Assembly (NCBI GenBank): GCA_014860225.1
Contig: JACZKE010000060.1
Coordinates: 186,001-250,000 of the forward strand
From: Desulfuromonadales bacterium
GTDB taxonomy: Bacteria > Desulfobacterota > Desulfuromonadia > Desulfuromonadales > BM103
Length of the DNA stretch: 64,000 nt
Direction of reading: 5' to 3'
Under the pieces are notes generated by a model. The model saw only the letters and a program-made list of their open reading frames with translations. It ran no database searches and was not told the DNA's origin. This document shows positions 1-8,638 of this stretch, in pieces. Position 1 is the stretch's first letter, and each line of letters opens with the position of its first letter. A program made the position numbers and the translations under genes.

Positions 1-480
1 GGACGCCTGATCATCATCAATCCCTCTCACGGTGATCTGGCTGCCATGCTGAAACAGGCTCTGCTGCCTTATTGCCACAAAAGTGGCAAACACCAATTCT
101 CTGCCCTGGTTCCCGACGACCTGCCCCGGATTTCCTTCGATGCTGACAAAATTGCCCAGGTGCTCGAAAACCTCATCAGCAATGCCATCAAGTTCTCACC
201 GGGGGGGGGCCAAATTACCTTGTCGACCAGGCTGCTTACCGACCGGATCGAAGTGATGGTCACTGATGAAGGGATTGGAATGACTCCTGCACTTCAAGAG
301 CGTGTGTTCGACAAATTCTTTCGTGCCGATGCTTCAAATACAGGGGTCAGCGGCCTCGGTCTTGGCCTTAGCCTGGTCAAGGAGATTATTGCAGCCCACG
401 GCGGAGAGACCCGGGTGGAGAGCACGCCAGAGGTTGGCACGACGGTTGCTTTTAGCCTGCCACGAGGCAAACATTTATGA
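1..480 (+). CDS. Sensor histidine kinase, C-terminal part (5' end outside window)
   Basis: The reading frame is open from base 1, so the gene begins before the window; only the catalytic ATP-binding domain is present. Motifs in order are an N box (ENLISNAIKFSPGG), a G1 box (DEGIGM), an F-box-like stretch (VFDKFFRAD) and a G2 box (GLGLGLSLVKEI). This is the HATPase_c fold, which binds ATP and phosphorylates the conserved histidine of the missing dimerisation domain. The stop overlaps the start of the next gene (ATGA), a receiver-domain protein that is the obvious phosphorylation partner. The sensed signal cannot be told from this fragment. Confidence 0.93.
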   Translation, partial: GRLIIINPSHGDLAAMLKQALLPYCHKSGKHQFSALVPDDLPRISFDADKIAQVLENLISNAIKFSPGGGQITLSTRLLTDRIEVMVTDEGIGMTPALQERVFDKFFRADASNTGVSGLGLGLSLVKEIIAAHGGETRVESTPEVGTTVAFSLPRGKHL

Positions 481-872
481 TGCTGGAGCAGAAAGATACC
501 TCAGCAATCTTGATCGTTGAAGATCAGCAAGATGTCCAGAAATTACTGGAAATCTCTCTGCAGAAACACGGACGCCCGATTCTGCACGCATACGATGCCG
601 TTCAGGGTTGGCAGATGATCCGTGCCGAGCAGCCCGGAGTCGTCCTGCTCGATATCATGATGCCTGGGAGTATGGATGGTATGGATCTGCTGAGGATGAT
701 CCGCAAGGATCGTCAATTCAATAAAACAGTTGTCATCGTCATGTCAGCCCTGACCCAGCGCAGTGATTTCGTAAATGCGCTGGCAGCCGGTGCCGATGAT
801 TTTCTCAGCAAACCCTTCCATCTGCGCGATCTCCACAGGCTGCTTGAACATTACAGTACGATCCCGGACTAG
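477..872 (+). CDS. Single-domain response regulator (CheY-like receiver)
   Basis: This 131-residue protein is a receiver domain with no output domain. The acidic pair is E15/D16 (LIVEDQ), the phosphoacceptor is D59 (VVLLDIMMPG), the switch serine is S90 (VMSAL) and the conserved lysine is K112 (FLSKPF). Its start overlaps the histidine kinase stop by 4 bp, so the two are translationally coupled and probably form a kinase/receiver pair. Without a DNA-binding or enzymatic domain it must act by protein-protein contact or as a phosphorelay intermediate. The gene ends in the sequence CTAG-TTTTCG that begins an R1 repeat fragment. Confidence 0.92.
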   Translation: MMLEQKDTSAILIVEDQQDVQKLLEISLQKHGRPILHAYDAVQGWQMIRAEQPGVVLLDIMMPGSMDGMDLLRMIRKDRQFNKTVVIVMSALTQRSDFVNALAAGADDFLSKPFHLRDLHRLLEHYSTIPD

Positions 873-918
873 TTTTCGTCCGGAAACGGCATTTATGCTA
901 TCCGGAAACAGAGCTTGC
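870..918 (-). repeat. R1 dispersed repeat, short fragment
   Basis: It begins TAGTTTTCGTCCGGAAACGG and includes a second CCGGAAAC. The same terminal motif ends the long R1 copies at 21515-21675 and 29709-29840. It overlaps the last bases of the receiver gene, which uses the repeat's TAG as its stop codon. Confidence 0.55.
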
Positions 919-980
919 GTTATTTCGAGTTTCCTGATGGACACAAAACTAACGCAACTTTTCCAGAGCTCTGAATTTTC

Positions 981-1029
981 AGTCAGTAAGAATCTGAATT
1001 CCGGCCGGAAGCCTGCCGGAATGACTGAC
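981..1029. repeat. REP-like hairpin, possible bidirectional terminator
   Basis: AGTCAGT (981-987) can pair with ACTGACT (1023-1029), and inside that TTCCGGC pairs with GCCGGAA, giving a stepped hairpin between the convergent receiver and pfkA genes. Read on the minus strand it has the form GTCATTCCGGC...GCCGGAATTC, like the common REP-type extragenic palindromes. A related copy lies at 2378-2412. There is no T run, so terminator activity is only possible. Confidence 0.4.
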
Positions 1030-1068
1030 TATGCAACTATTGCAAATGGCTGCACAGTTTCGACGTTC

Positions 1069-2031
1069 TTATATCCCCAGCGTCGCCGAGAGCTTGAACA
1101 AGGTTTCATCGATCTTGCGCCGGCCACCATGGATGACTTGTTCCAGGTCGACCTGAATAATGGCTCCGCAGGATAGACCGAGCATCTTTCCCGTTTCGCC
1201 CTGCAGGAGAGCTTCTACAGCCGTTACACCGAAACGGGCGGCTAACAACCGGTCGAAGCTCGATGGTGAACCACCGCGCTGGTAGTGGCCCAGCACCATG
1301 ATGCGGGTTTCGAAACCGATGCGGTCCTTGATCTGCTCGGCGATATCCTGCGCTTTGCCGGCCCCCTCGGCAACCATGATGATCGAGTTGTCCCGCCCTT
1401 CCTGGAAACGCCTCTGCAGATTTTCGCAGATAGCATTGAGATCATAACTTGATTCGGGAATCAGAGCGTATTCGGCGCCGCAGGCGATACCGGCAACCAG
1501 CGCCAGATAACCACAGTTGCGCCCCATGGTTTCGACGACGAAAGTACGGTCGTGGGAAGAGGCCGTGTCCTTCAAATTGTCAACAGCACGGATGATATTA
1601 TTCAGAGCTGTATCAACGCCGAGCGACATGTCGGTAAATGGAATATCGTTGTCAATGGATGCCGGGATAGTCATCACCCGAATGCCGCGCATTTGTAACT
1701 CACGTGCGCCGCGTAGGGAGCCGTCGCCACCAATGACGATCAATCCCTCAACCCCCATTTTTTTGAGGTTTTCGACGGCCAGTTGCCGGCCGGAGTCTTC
1801 GAGCATCTCCAGGCAGCGCGCGCTTTGCAGAAAAGTTCCGCCCGCCTTTAAATTGCCGCTCACAGATTTGGTCGTCAACCGCTCACTGTGTTGCCTGATC
1901 AACCCCAGGTAGCCTTTTTGCACGCCGATGACTTCGATACCGTTGCTCAGGCAGGAACGTACGACAGCACGGATAGCTGCGTTCATTCCTGAGCAATCGC
2001 CGCCACTGGTCAGTACTGCAATGCGTTTCAT
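1069..2031 (-). CDS. pfkA: 6-phosphofructokinase (ATP-type)
   Basis: This enzyme phosphorylates fructose 6-phosphate to fructose 1,6-bisphosphate in glycolysis. At 320 residues it has the usual length of bacterial ATP-PFK. Recognisable elements are the N-terminal nucleotide site (LTSGGDCSGMNAAIR), GGDGS, the catalytic loop (PASIDNDI), the substrate site (VETMGRNCGY) and GHYQRGGSPSSFDR. Glycine in GGDGS and the absence of lysine before SIDND (A instead) indicate the ATP rather than the pyrophosphate type. A good ribosome site (GGAGG) precedes the ATG. A TTGACA lies at 2100-2095 on the minus strand, but its -10 box is weak (TTAACT). The gene converges on the receiver gene. Confidence 0.96.
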   Translation of the reverse strand: MKRIAVLTSGGDCSGMNAAIRAVVRSCLSNGIEVIGVQKGYLGLIRQHSERLTTKSVSGNLKAGGTFLQSARCLEMLEDSGRQLAVENLKKMGVEGLIVIGGDGSLRGARELQMRGIRVMTIPASIDNDIPFTDMSLGVDTALNNIIRAVDNLKDTASSHDRTFVVETMGRNCGYLALVAGIACGAEYALIPESSYDLNAICENLQRRFQEGRDNSIIMVAEGAGKAQDIAEQIKDRIGFETRIMVLGHYQRGGSPSSFDRLLAARFGVTAVEALLQGETGKMLGLSCGAIIQVDLEQVIHGGRRKIDETLFKLSATLGI

Positions 2032-2040
2032 AGAGCCTCC

Positions 2041-2574
2041 ATATTCTTGTATCTGCTGTTCTCTTTTCAGAAGTTAAGCCGCTGATGTTCACTTTGTCAA
2101 AATTGAGGGTATGCAAGGAATCTGTCGGACTATCCATGAGCCGGCTGCAAATCCGGCTGTTTGGCCCAGATTTCATCTCCTTTTGGGACCATAGCTACAG
2201 CTATGAACCTGCAAACGAGCTGAAATCGGTTCTCAAACATCCAAATTTTCGCTTCGGTCCGTATAGCCCGACAGATTCCTAGATAATTTGAGCAATATGT
2301 TATTTTTTTTGCAGAAATATGATACATCTAAAAGGTAGCAAAGTGGTTATAAATAGAGTCACATGCAAAACAGGATGTCATCCCCGAAGGCAGTTGCCGG
2401 GAATCCGGTTTTCGCTCTGTTTGAATCTGCATACCGGCAGGAACCCGACGGAATGCAGATTTTTGACTTTTGCAAGTGCCTCAGACACGTTGGTTTCCAT
2501 CCGGAGACTCCGGACAACTCTAGGTACAGTTTTTGATCTGGAAACTCCGTAACTTTCAGACAGGAAGAATTTCA
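2041..2574. other. Gene-free 530-bp stretch with repeat fragments
   Basis: No credible gene is seen between the divergent pfkA and M16 peptidase genes. The stretch holds a REP-like palindrome at 2378-2412 (GTCATCCCCGAAGG... GCCGGGAATCC), an R1 fragment at about 2497-2553 with two CCGG-type inverted arms and the GATCTGGAAAC motif, and at 2247-2275 a sequence (TTTTCGCTTCGGTCCGTATA) that recurs upstream of the R1 copy at 29.7 kb. Short open frames here are not conserved and have no ribosome sites. Confidence 0.5.
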
Positions 2575-4071
2575 ATGAGACAGCTGAATAGCATGATGAT
2601 ACTGCTTCTGACCGCGCTCTTGTTCTGTTTCTCCGGAGCGGCTTTCGGCAGCAGTACCTTGGAAGAGAAGGTGATTGAGCACCAGTTTGCCAATGGCATG
2701 CAGCTGCTGGTGGTCGAACGGCATGACACACCGGTCGTCTCGGCTTATATCACCATAGGCGTCGGTTCCGTGCACGAGACCAGTGAAACACGCGGCGTGG
2801 CACATCTGCTCGAGCACATGTTGTTCAAAGGGACCGAAACTCTGGGCACAACAGACTACCAGAAAGAGAAGCCCATCCTTGAAGCCATCGAAAAAGTTGG
2901 CAGTAAGTTGGACGCGCTGCGATTGCAAGCTGATGCCGATCCGTCACGGGTTGCCGCCCTCGAGAAGGAATTGGCTGGGCTGCAGGCAGAGCACAAGCAA
3001 TACGTGGTTAAGGATGTCTTCTCCAAAATATATTCAGAGAATGGAGGCGTTGGCTACAATGCTTTTACCAGCAAAGACCTGACCACTTACCTGATTTCCC
3101 TGCCGTCGAACAAGTTGGAGCTGTGGGCGTTGATCGAGTCTGATCGGATGAAGAATCCCGTCTTGCGCGAGTTCTATACAGAACGCGACGTGATCAGGGA
3201 GGAACGGCGCCGTTCCTACGATACCAACCCGCCGCGGCGGCACTACGAGACCCTGGTTGCCAATGCTTTCACTGTACATCCCTATCGCAATCCGATCATC
3301 GGCTGGCATTCAGATATTGCCAATCTGAGTCCGCAAAAAACCCGTGAATTTCTGCAGAAATATTATGCGCCGGTTAACACCGTGATCGCCCTGGTCGGCG
3401 ATGTCACGGCCGCCGATGCCATCGCCCTGGTAGAGCGTTATTTCGGTGACATTGAGGAGGGAACCCCGGCACCCGTCATTATGACAACCGAGCCGGAACA
3501 GAACGGAGAAAAACGGATTACCGAAATTTTCGACGCCGAACCGCGCCTGGCAATCGCCTGGCATAAACCGACCATGCCGCATCAGGATGACTATGTCTTT
3601 GACCTGATTGACCAGATCCTCGGCAGCGGTCGTACGTCGCGACTTTACCGTTCCCTGGTGGAAGAACAGCAACTGGCTACTGCGGTCTCGGTGTACGGGG
3701 CACCGGGTTCGCGTTATCCCAATCTGTTTGTCATTGACGCCATACCGCGTCATCCGCATACGACTGAGGAACTTGAAATCGCCATTTATGCCGAGCTTGA
3801 AAGGCTCAAAAATGAACTGGTCGGTGAGACCGAACTGAACAAGGTCAGAAATCGGCTGGTGACCGACCAACTGCGGCAGCTCAGAAGTAACTCAGGGCTC
3901 GCCCGTCTCCTGACCAGCTACCAGTCCCTTGCGGGCGACTGGCGCTACCTGGCAACCTATACCCGGGAGATCGAGAAATTCTCTGCTGAAGACATTAAAG
4001 CGGTCGCCAACAAGTACTTTACTTCGTCCAACCGAACCGTCGTTGTTCTGAAGAGGGAGGCCGGGTTATGA
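2575..4071 (+). CDS. Secreted M16 zinc peptidase (insulinase/processing-peptidase family), catalytic member
   Basis: The ATG at 2575 is preceded by AGGAAG and opens a signal peptide (hydrophobic core LLLTALLFCFSGAAFG), so the 498-residue protein is probably periplasmic. The inverted zinc motif HLLEH lies at residues 77-81 and the third ligand is expected in the ERDVIREER helix (E209 or E210); all are intact, so it should be an active metallopeptidase. A charged helical insertion (about residues 100-145) separates the motif from the rest of the first M16 domain, and a second M16_C domain follows. Its stop overlaps the next gene, a non-catalytic paralogue, as in two-subunit M16 enzymes of the mitochondrial processing peptidase type. 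The substrate is unknown. Confidence 0.93.
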   Translation: MRQLNSMMILLLTALLFCFSGAAFGSSTLEEKVIEHQFANGMQLLVVERHDTPVVSAYITIGVGSVHETSETRGVAHLLEHMLFKGTETLGTTDYQKEKPILEAIEKVGSKLDALRLQADADPSRVAALEKELAGLQAEHKQYVVKDVFSKIYSENGGVGYNAFTSKDLTTYLISLPSNKLELWALIESDRMKNPVLREFYTERDVIREERRRSYDTNPPRRHYETLVANAFTVHPYRNPIIGWHSDIANLSPQKTREFLQKYYAPVNTVIALVGDVTAADAIALVERYFGDIEEGTPAPVIMTTEPEQNGEKRITEIFDAEPRLAIAWHKPTMPHQDDYVFDLIDQILGSGRTSRLYRSLVEEQQLATAVSVYGAPGSRYPNLFVIDAIPRHPHTTEELEIAIYAELERLKNELVGETELNKVRNRLVTDQLRQLRSNSGLARLLTSYQSLAGDWRYLATYTREIEKFSAEDIKAVANKYFTSSNRTVVVLKREAGL

Positions 4072-5507
4072 TGATTCTCTGCCGTTCTCTCCATCGAGCC
4101 CTGCTCGGCGGGATTGCCATCCTCGTGATCCTGTCCGGCTGTGCGGCCTCGCTACCACAACATCCTGATCAGCTACATTATCCTGAGCTGGCTTTCCAGC
4201 TGCCTGAAGTTGAGACACTGGTCCTTGCCAACGGAATTCATCTTTATCTCAAAGAGGACAAAGAACTGCCTCTGGTGCAGATGACTGCAATGATCGGCTC
4301 CGGAGCCATGACCACCCCGGCCGGGAAGATCGGCTTTGCCGATTTGTTCGGCAGCACCTGGCGTACCGGCGGAGCCGGCGAGCGGACTCCTGAAGCGTTG
4401 GATGCGTACCTTGACTTTTTGGCTGCCGACCTGAGTGCCAGTATGGGCCCCTATAGTTCACAACTGGACCTTTCCTTGCGCTCGGATGATCTGGAGCAGG
4501 GTATCGCGGTACTGGCCGATCTGCTGCTCCATCCCGGTTTTGCAGCAGAACGGCTCGAATTGGAACGTCTCCAGTCACAGGAACAGCTGCGGCGCCAGAA
4601 CGATAGCCCGGGTGCCATCTCCAGCCGCCTGTTGATGGCTGCACTTTATCCGAACCACTACCTCGGCTATACGCCAACCCCGGAAACACTGGCGGCAGTC
4701 ACGAGGCAAGACCTGATCGACTTCCATCGCACTTATTTTGCGCCAAACAACCTCTGGATAGCCGTCTCCGGTGATTTTGATCGAGATAATCTTTTGAGAA
4801 TCCTGGGTGATAATCTTGGTGACTGGGCTCAACGCGAAGTACCGGAACAGCCGGTTCCGCCGATTACCCGGTCTGAGTCTGGCTTGATACAGGTTGCATC
4901 AAAAAACTTGCCACAGACCACAATTGTTATCGGTGACCTGGGTCTCACAAAGGATCATCCAGATCAGTATGCTGCCCGTGTTCTCAACTACATCCTCGGC
5001 GGCGGTGGCTTCAACTCGCGTATGATGCGCGAAATCCGCTCGAACCGGGGCCTGGCCTACTCAGCTTATTCCTACTTCCAGATCGGTCGACGCCTGCCGG
5101 GTCCTTTTGTCGCAGGGACGGAAACCAAGAACGTCTCCGTGCTTCCCGCGGTCAGTCTGATGTGGAAAATTATGGAGGATTTGCGAAACAGTCCAGTGAC
5201 CGATGATGAACTGCAGCTGGCGAAGGAGAGTCAGATCAACTCTTTTGTCTTTAGTTTCGAGAACACTCATTCGGTCGTCAATCAGCAGATGACGCTGGCC
5301 TTTTTCGAGTATCCGGAGGATTACCTGTCACGTTATCGTGACCGTATCGCTGCCGTAACAGCTGCCGATGTGCAACGTGCGGCGCGTGAATTTATCAACC
5401 CCTCCCGTCAGCAGGTCGTTCTGGTCGGCAACCCGGAAGAGTTCAGCGGGGGGCTTGCGGAGTTTGACCTGCCGGTTGTTGAAGTCGACCTGGATGAGTC
5501 CCGTTAA
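4068..5507 (+). CDS. M16-family lipoprotein, non-catalytic partner subunit
   Basis: The 479-residue protein begins with a lipoprotein signal (hydrophobic stretch ending LSGC at the lipobox), so it should be membrane-anchored after lipidation. It has the two-domain M16 architecture, including GFADLFGSTWRTGG where the catalytic paralogue has its HxxEH motif; the zinc ligands are missing. The second half contains the conserved NYILGGGGFNSRMMREIRS and RGLAYS stretches typical of M16 subunits. The 4-bp overlap with the upstream gene implies coupled translation. The likely role is substrate capture or assembly with the catalytic subunit, as in the alpha/beta pair of processing peptidases. Confidence 0.9.
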   Translation: MMILCRSLHRALLGGIAILVILSGCAASLPQHPDQLHYPELAFQLPEVETLVLANGIHLYLKEDKELPLVQMTAMIGSGAMTTPAGKIGFADLFGSTWRTGGAGERTPEALDAYLDFLAADLSASMGPYSSQLDLSLRSDDLEQGIAVLADLLLHPGFAAERLELERLQSQEQLRRQNDSPGAISSRLLMAALYPNHYLGYTPTPETLAAVTRQDLIDFHRTYFAPNNLWIAVSGDFDRDNLLRILGDNLGDWAQREVPEQPVPPITRSESGLIQVASKNLPQTTIVIGDLGLTKDHPDQYAARVLNYILGGGGFNSRMMREIRSNRGLAYSAYSYFQIGRRLPGPFVAGTETKNVSVLPAVSLMWKIMEDLRNSPVTDDELQLAKESQINSFVFSFENTHSVVNQQMTLAFFEYPEDYLSRYRDRIAAVTAADVQRAAREFINPSRQQVVLVGNPEEFSGGLAEFDLPVVEVDLDESR

Positions 5508-5533
5508 CAGATCCGGAGGCGAGCGAGACGCGT

Positions 5534-6916
5534 TTGAGTAAACTACGCACATTTATTGATCGCAGTCGGCATTTTCTGGAACACGATCTCTGGGAGATGG
5601 ATGCCGTTGACCGGCGTTGGTGGAGGCGTTTCCTCCTCAACCAGGGGCAGATTCTGATTCTGGTCGTCCGTGGTTTTATTGCCGATGGCTGCATGTTGCG
5701 AGCCTCGGCGCTGACTTTTACCACATTGTTGTCACTGGTGCCGCTGCTCGCATTGATGTTTGCTGTGCTCAAAGGGTTTGGAGTACAGAACGAACTGGAA
5801 CCGCTGCTGTTGAAGCAACTGGCGGTCGGCGGTGGTTCGGCGGTCACCAAGATCGTGGAATATATCAACAATACCAATGTCACCCGTCTTGGCACCTTCG
5901 GGTTGATTTTTTTAGTCATCGCCGTACTAACCCTGCTTTCAAACATAGAAAAATCATTCAACAGTGTCTGGGGGGTCAACGAGACCCGACCCTTGCGGCG
6001 GCGGTTTACAGATTATTTCTCGGTGGTGACGATCGGACCGCTGTTCGTGGTGGCAGCCATTTCCATGACCAGTACCTTGAAAAGCCAGCACCTTGTGCTG
6101 TCGCTGCTGGAGCATGCATACGTTGGTGAAATCCTGCTGGGGCTTTTTGAAGTGTTGCCGTTCATGGTGATGTGGCTGGTCTTTGCCGGTCTTTACCTGT
6201 TTATGCCGAACGTCAAGGTCAGCCCGCGGGCGGCATTGATCGGCGGAATCTTTGGCGGCACACTCTGGCAGATCAGCCAGTGGGGCTATCTGAATTTTCA
6301 GGTCGGGGTGGCTCGTTATAACGCCATTTATGGAACCATGGCCGCCCTGCCTATCCTGATGGTCTGGATCTATCTTTCCTGGATGATCGTCCTGCTCGGC
6401 CTGGAGATGACCTATGCTACCCAGAACCTGAGGACTATCCGTCAGGATATTCTGGGTGAGCGGGTCAACTTTGCCAGTCATGAATTCATTGCTTTGACGG
6501 TGCTGCTCTTCGTTGGACGCCGCTTCTTTCTTGGCCAGCCTGCACTGGGACACGAGGAGCTGGCGTCTCACCTGGATGCTCCGCCCCGCCTGTTGCACAC
6601 CATCCTCGATGAATTGACCCGTCTTGGTTTTATCGTGGCCACTGCGCAGGATGGTGATGATGCCGGTTATCAGCCTGCCCGGGCATTGGTACAGATCAAG
6701 CTGCATGATGTCTTCAATGGGCTTGCTATGGATGGCAAGGATTACAGTCAGCTACGCAAAACCCATGAACGTGGCGCAATAGCCGGGCTTGTACAAGCGC
6801 TGCAAGAAGCCGGAGAGCAGGTCCTGGCCGGTATGACACTGCATGATCTGGTGCTGCAGATTGAAAACGCTAATAATCAGGAGATGGAGTCAATTGAGGG
6901 TGGGGTTGCCGGATAG
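5534..6916 (+). CDS. YihY/BrkB-family inner membrane protein
   Basis: Translation probably starts at TTG 5534, with GGAGG about 14 bp upstream. The first ~290 residues hold six hydrophobic segments with YihY/BrkB family motifs: ALTFTTLLSLVPLLAL, GTFGLIFLVIAVLTLLSNIE, NSVWGVNETRP and RYNAIYGTMAALPILMVWIY. The ~150-residue C-terminal part is soluble and looks like a winged-helix segment (LAGMTLHDLVLQIENA), a common extension in this family. The biochemical role of YihY proteins is not established; older RNase BN and virulence-factor names are misleading. The 3' end overlaps the convergent lpxH gene by 40 bp. Confidence 0.9.
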   Translation: MSKLRTFIDRSRHFLEHDLWEMDAVDRRWWRRFLLNQGQILILVVRGFIADGCMLRASALTFTTLLSLVPLLALMFAVLKGFGVQNELEPLLLKQLAVGGGSAVTKIVEYINNTNVTRLGTFGLIFLVIAVLTLLSNIEKSFNSVWGVNETRPLRRRFTDYFSVVTIGPLFVVAAISMTSTLKSQHLVLSLLEHAYVGEILLGLFEVLPFMVMWLVFAGLYLFMPNVKVSPRAALIGGIFGGTLWQISQWGYLNFQVGVARYNAIYGTMAALPILMVWIYLSWMIVLLGLEMTYATQNLRTIRQDILGERVNFASHEFIALTVLLFVGRRFFLGQPALGHEELASHLDAPPRLLHTILDELTRLGFIVATAQDGDDAGYQPARALVQIKLHDVFNGLAMDGKDYSQLRKTHERGAIAGLVQALQEAGEQVLAGMTLHDLVLQIENANNQEMESIEGGVAG

Positions 6917-7617
6917 CTTTTCAGCGTAAAGACATGGTCTTCGTAAACAGCGTAAGAATACTGCGTGATCCAGTCACCAAGGGCGATGAGTTCTCCATCG
7001 CCCAGTTTTTCATGAAACGGTTGATGAAAGTGACCGGTGACGACAGCCTGATGTCCTGCTGCGAGAATGGCTTCTGCGTAGGGCTTTAAAATTTCGCGGA
7101 CTGGCCAGCGGTTGCGCCGCACTCCATAACTTTTACGGCTTTTGTCACTGCCCCGGTTGGCAATGGCCATGATCAGGCTGTTGGGTACGATGCGGAGCAA
7201 TGTACGTATCAGGCTGCTGCGCAGAAACTTGCGCAGGCAGCGATAGCCGGCATCATCGGGGTTGGCCAGGTCACCGTGGGCAATGAAGACTTTTTTGCCG
7301 TCGAGATCGATGCTGCCGCCGTCGGGGAAAACCTGACAGCTCAGCCGGTCGGTAAAGACCCGCCCCAGGTGGAAATCGTGATTACCTTCCACGTAAACCA
7401 GCTTTGTCCCTTGCTGGTGCATGCGTTCCAGGGCATCGATTAAAGGGGCGTAGTCAGCGACCACGGTTGTTTTGCCAATCCAGAACTCGAAAATATCACC
7501 GAGCAGGATCAACTGGTCCGTTTTACCACACTGCTCTTCCAGAAAGGCCAGCAGGGTTCGGTAGTTAGGGTCTGAAGGTTTGCTAAGATGCGCGTCTGCG
7601 AGGAAGAGTGCTCTCAT
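6877..7617 (-). CDS. lpxH: UDP-2,3-diacylglucosamine pyrophosphatase-like metallophosphoesterase
   Basis: It is a calcineurin-like phosphoesterase with the full metal-binding set: DAH (residues 8-10), GDIFEFW, GNHDFH, HGD and GHFHQPFH. The GDIFEFW and NHDFHLG forms are characteristic of LpxH, which hydrolyses UDP-2,3-diacylglucosamine to lipid X in lipid A synthesis at the inner membrane face. The length (246 residues) fits. I place the start at ATG 7617: an in-frame TTG at 7653 is the first triplet of a -35 box, so it cannot be in the mRNA if that promoter is used. No Shine-Dalgarno is visible. The 3' end overlaps yihY tail to tail. Confidence 0.88.
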   Translation of the reverse strand: MRALFLADAHLSKPSDPNYRTLLAFLEEQCGKTDQLILLGDIFEFWIGKTTVVADYAPLIDALERMHQQGTKLVYVEGNHDFHLGRVFTDRLSCQVFPDGGSIDLDGKKVFIAHGDLANPDDAGYRCLRKFLRSSLIRTLLRIVPNSLIMAIANRGSDKSRKSYGVRRNRWPVREILKPYAEAILAAGHQAVVTGHFHQPFHEKLGDGELIALGDWITQYSYAVYEDHVFTLKSYPATPPSIDSIS

Positions 7618-7624
7618 GGGCGTC

Positions 7625-7653
7625 ACTATAGGTCTGGGCTTTCGATATGTCAA
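7625..7653 (-). promoter_or_regulatory. Near-perfect sigma-70 promoter for lpxH, predicts leaderless mRNA
   Basis: On the minus strand TTGACA (7653-7648) is followed by a 17-bp spacer and TATAGT (7630-7625). Only 7 nt separate the -10 box from the lpxH ATG at 7617, so transcription should begin at or within a base or two of the start codon. Confidence 0.75.
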
Positions 7654-7688
7654 CTGTACTTAAAAGAGCACTTAATGAGCGATAAAGC

Positions 7689-8153
7689 ATGGAAATAAAA
7701 AGGGAAGAGCAGATTCCGCCAATCTTGCAGCGGATCCGCTACGGGGTGATCGAGGGCTGGCGGACGGTTTTCAAGATGATCAAGTTTGTCCTGCCGCTCT
7801 ATATTGTTGTCGATCTCTGTAAAGCCTACGGTTTGCTCGACAGCCTGGGGACCTGGTGCGCTCCGTTTATGGGTTTGTTCGGCCTCCCCGGGGCTACGGC
7901 TTTTGCCTTTATTGCCGGGTCGCTGATCAATCTCTATGCGGCGATTGCGGTCCTGGCACCTCTGGATCTGACACCATGGCAGGTCACCCAGTGTGGCGTT
8001 ATGATGGGCATAGCCCACAATCTGGTCCTCGAAGGGGGCGTCTTGAGCAGCACCGGTGCTCGCGGTGGGGTCCTGACGCTTTGCCGCATCCTGCTTGCTG
8101 CGATTGCCGGATGGTTGATGATGGGCATGCAGGTATTGGGGGTGGCCGGATGA
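7689..8153 (+). CDS. Nucleoside-recognition (Gate) domain membrane protein, first of a pair
   Basis: The 154-residue protein starts with a short charged helix and then has about four hydrophobic segments with the features of the Gate/nucleoside-recognition domain: FKMIKFVLPLYIVVDL, a PGATAFAFIAGSLINLYAA loop and a MMGIAHNLVLEGGVL segment. Such half-length proteins often occur as adjacent pairs that together would make one transporter-like unit. The TGA stop overlaps the next ATG (ATGA), so both halves are probably made together. Substrate unknown; the gene lies upstream of copA, so metal export support is conceivable but unproven. Confidence 0.82.
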   Translation: MEIKREEQIPPILQRIRYGVIEGWRTVFKMIKFVLPLYIVVDLCKAYGLLDSLGTWCAPFMGLFGLPGATAFAFIAGSLINLYAAIAVLAPLDLTPWQVTQCGVMMGIAHNLVLEGGVLSSTGARGGVLTLCRILLAAIAGWLMMGMQVLGVAG

Positions 8154-8584
8154 CAGTGTTTCTAGACGCCTGCCTCGGCGCGTTGATGCTGTGTGGCAAA
8201 CTGGTGATCATCGTCGTGCCGTTGATGGTGATTTTTGAGGTTCTGCGCTATGTGAAAGTGTTCCGTAGCCTCGGTTCGAGGACCGAACCGGCGATGCGTT
8301 ACCTCGGTCTGGGACGATCTGCGGTCCTGCCGCTGTTTACCGGGATCTTCCTCGGCATCGCTTACGGTGCCGGTATTATCATCCGCTCAGCAGCAGCAGG
8401 GCAGATGAGCCGCCGCGAACTCTTTCTCACCGGACTGTTTCTGGCAACCTGTCATGCCGTAATTGAGGATGTCCTGATTTTTGTGGTGCTGGGTGGTGAT
8501 GCCGTTGTCATGCTTGGTCTGCGGCTGGCTCTGGCCATCCTGCTGACCAGTCTGCTGGCGAGGTTCTGGAAACAACCGGAATGA
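8150..8584 (+). CDS. Nucleoside-recognition (Gate) domain membrane protein, second of a pair
   Basis: The start at ATG 8150 overlaps the stop of the first half. The 144-residue product has four to five hydrophobic segments, with KLVIIVVPLMVIFEVLRY and LFTGIFLGIAYGAGIII resembling the Gate domain consensus. It lacks any soluble domain or metal-binding cysteine cluster. Together with the preceding gene it mirrors the two Gate repeats found within single larger transporters such as FeoB or CNT-type carriers. The copA start follows after 54 bp with its own ribosome site, so the three may share a transcript. Confidence 0.82.
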   Translation: MTVFLDACLGALMLCGKLVIIVVPLMVIFEVLRYVKVFRSLGSRTEPAMRYLGLGRSAVLPLFTGIFLGIAYGAGIIIRSAAAGQMSRRELFLTGLFLATCHAVIEDVLIFVVLGGDAVVMLGLRLALAILLTSLLARFWKQPE

Positions 8585-8638
8585 TACTCTGGCAAATCCC
8601 GCTTCTGCGAACATCCTGTTTCTGAGGAGATTTACGCT

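Noticed and set aside
2085-2282. 65-codon frames on either strand between pfkA and the M16 gene
   Set aside because: They overlap each other, lack ribosome sites and partly consist of repeat fragments.
5617-6129. 170-codon alternative frame inside the YihY gene
   Set aside because: It is the out-of-frame shadow of a well-supported membrane protein gene with clear family motifs.
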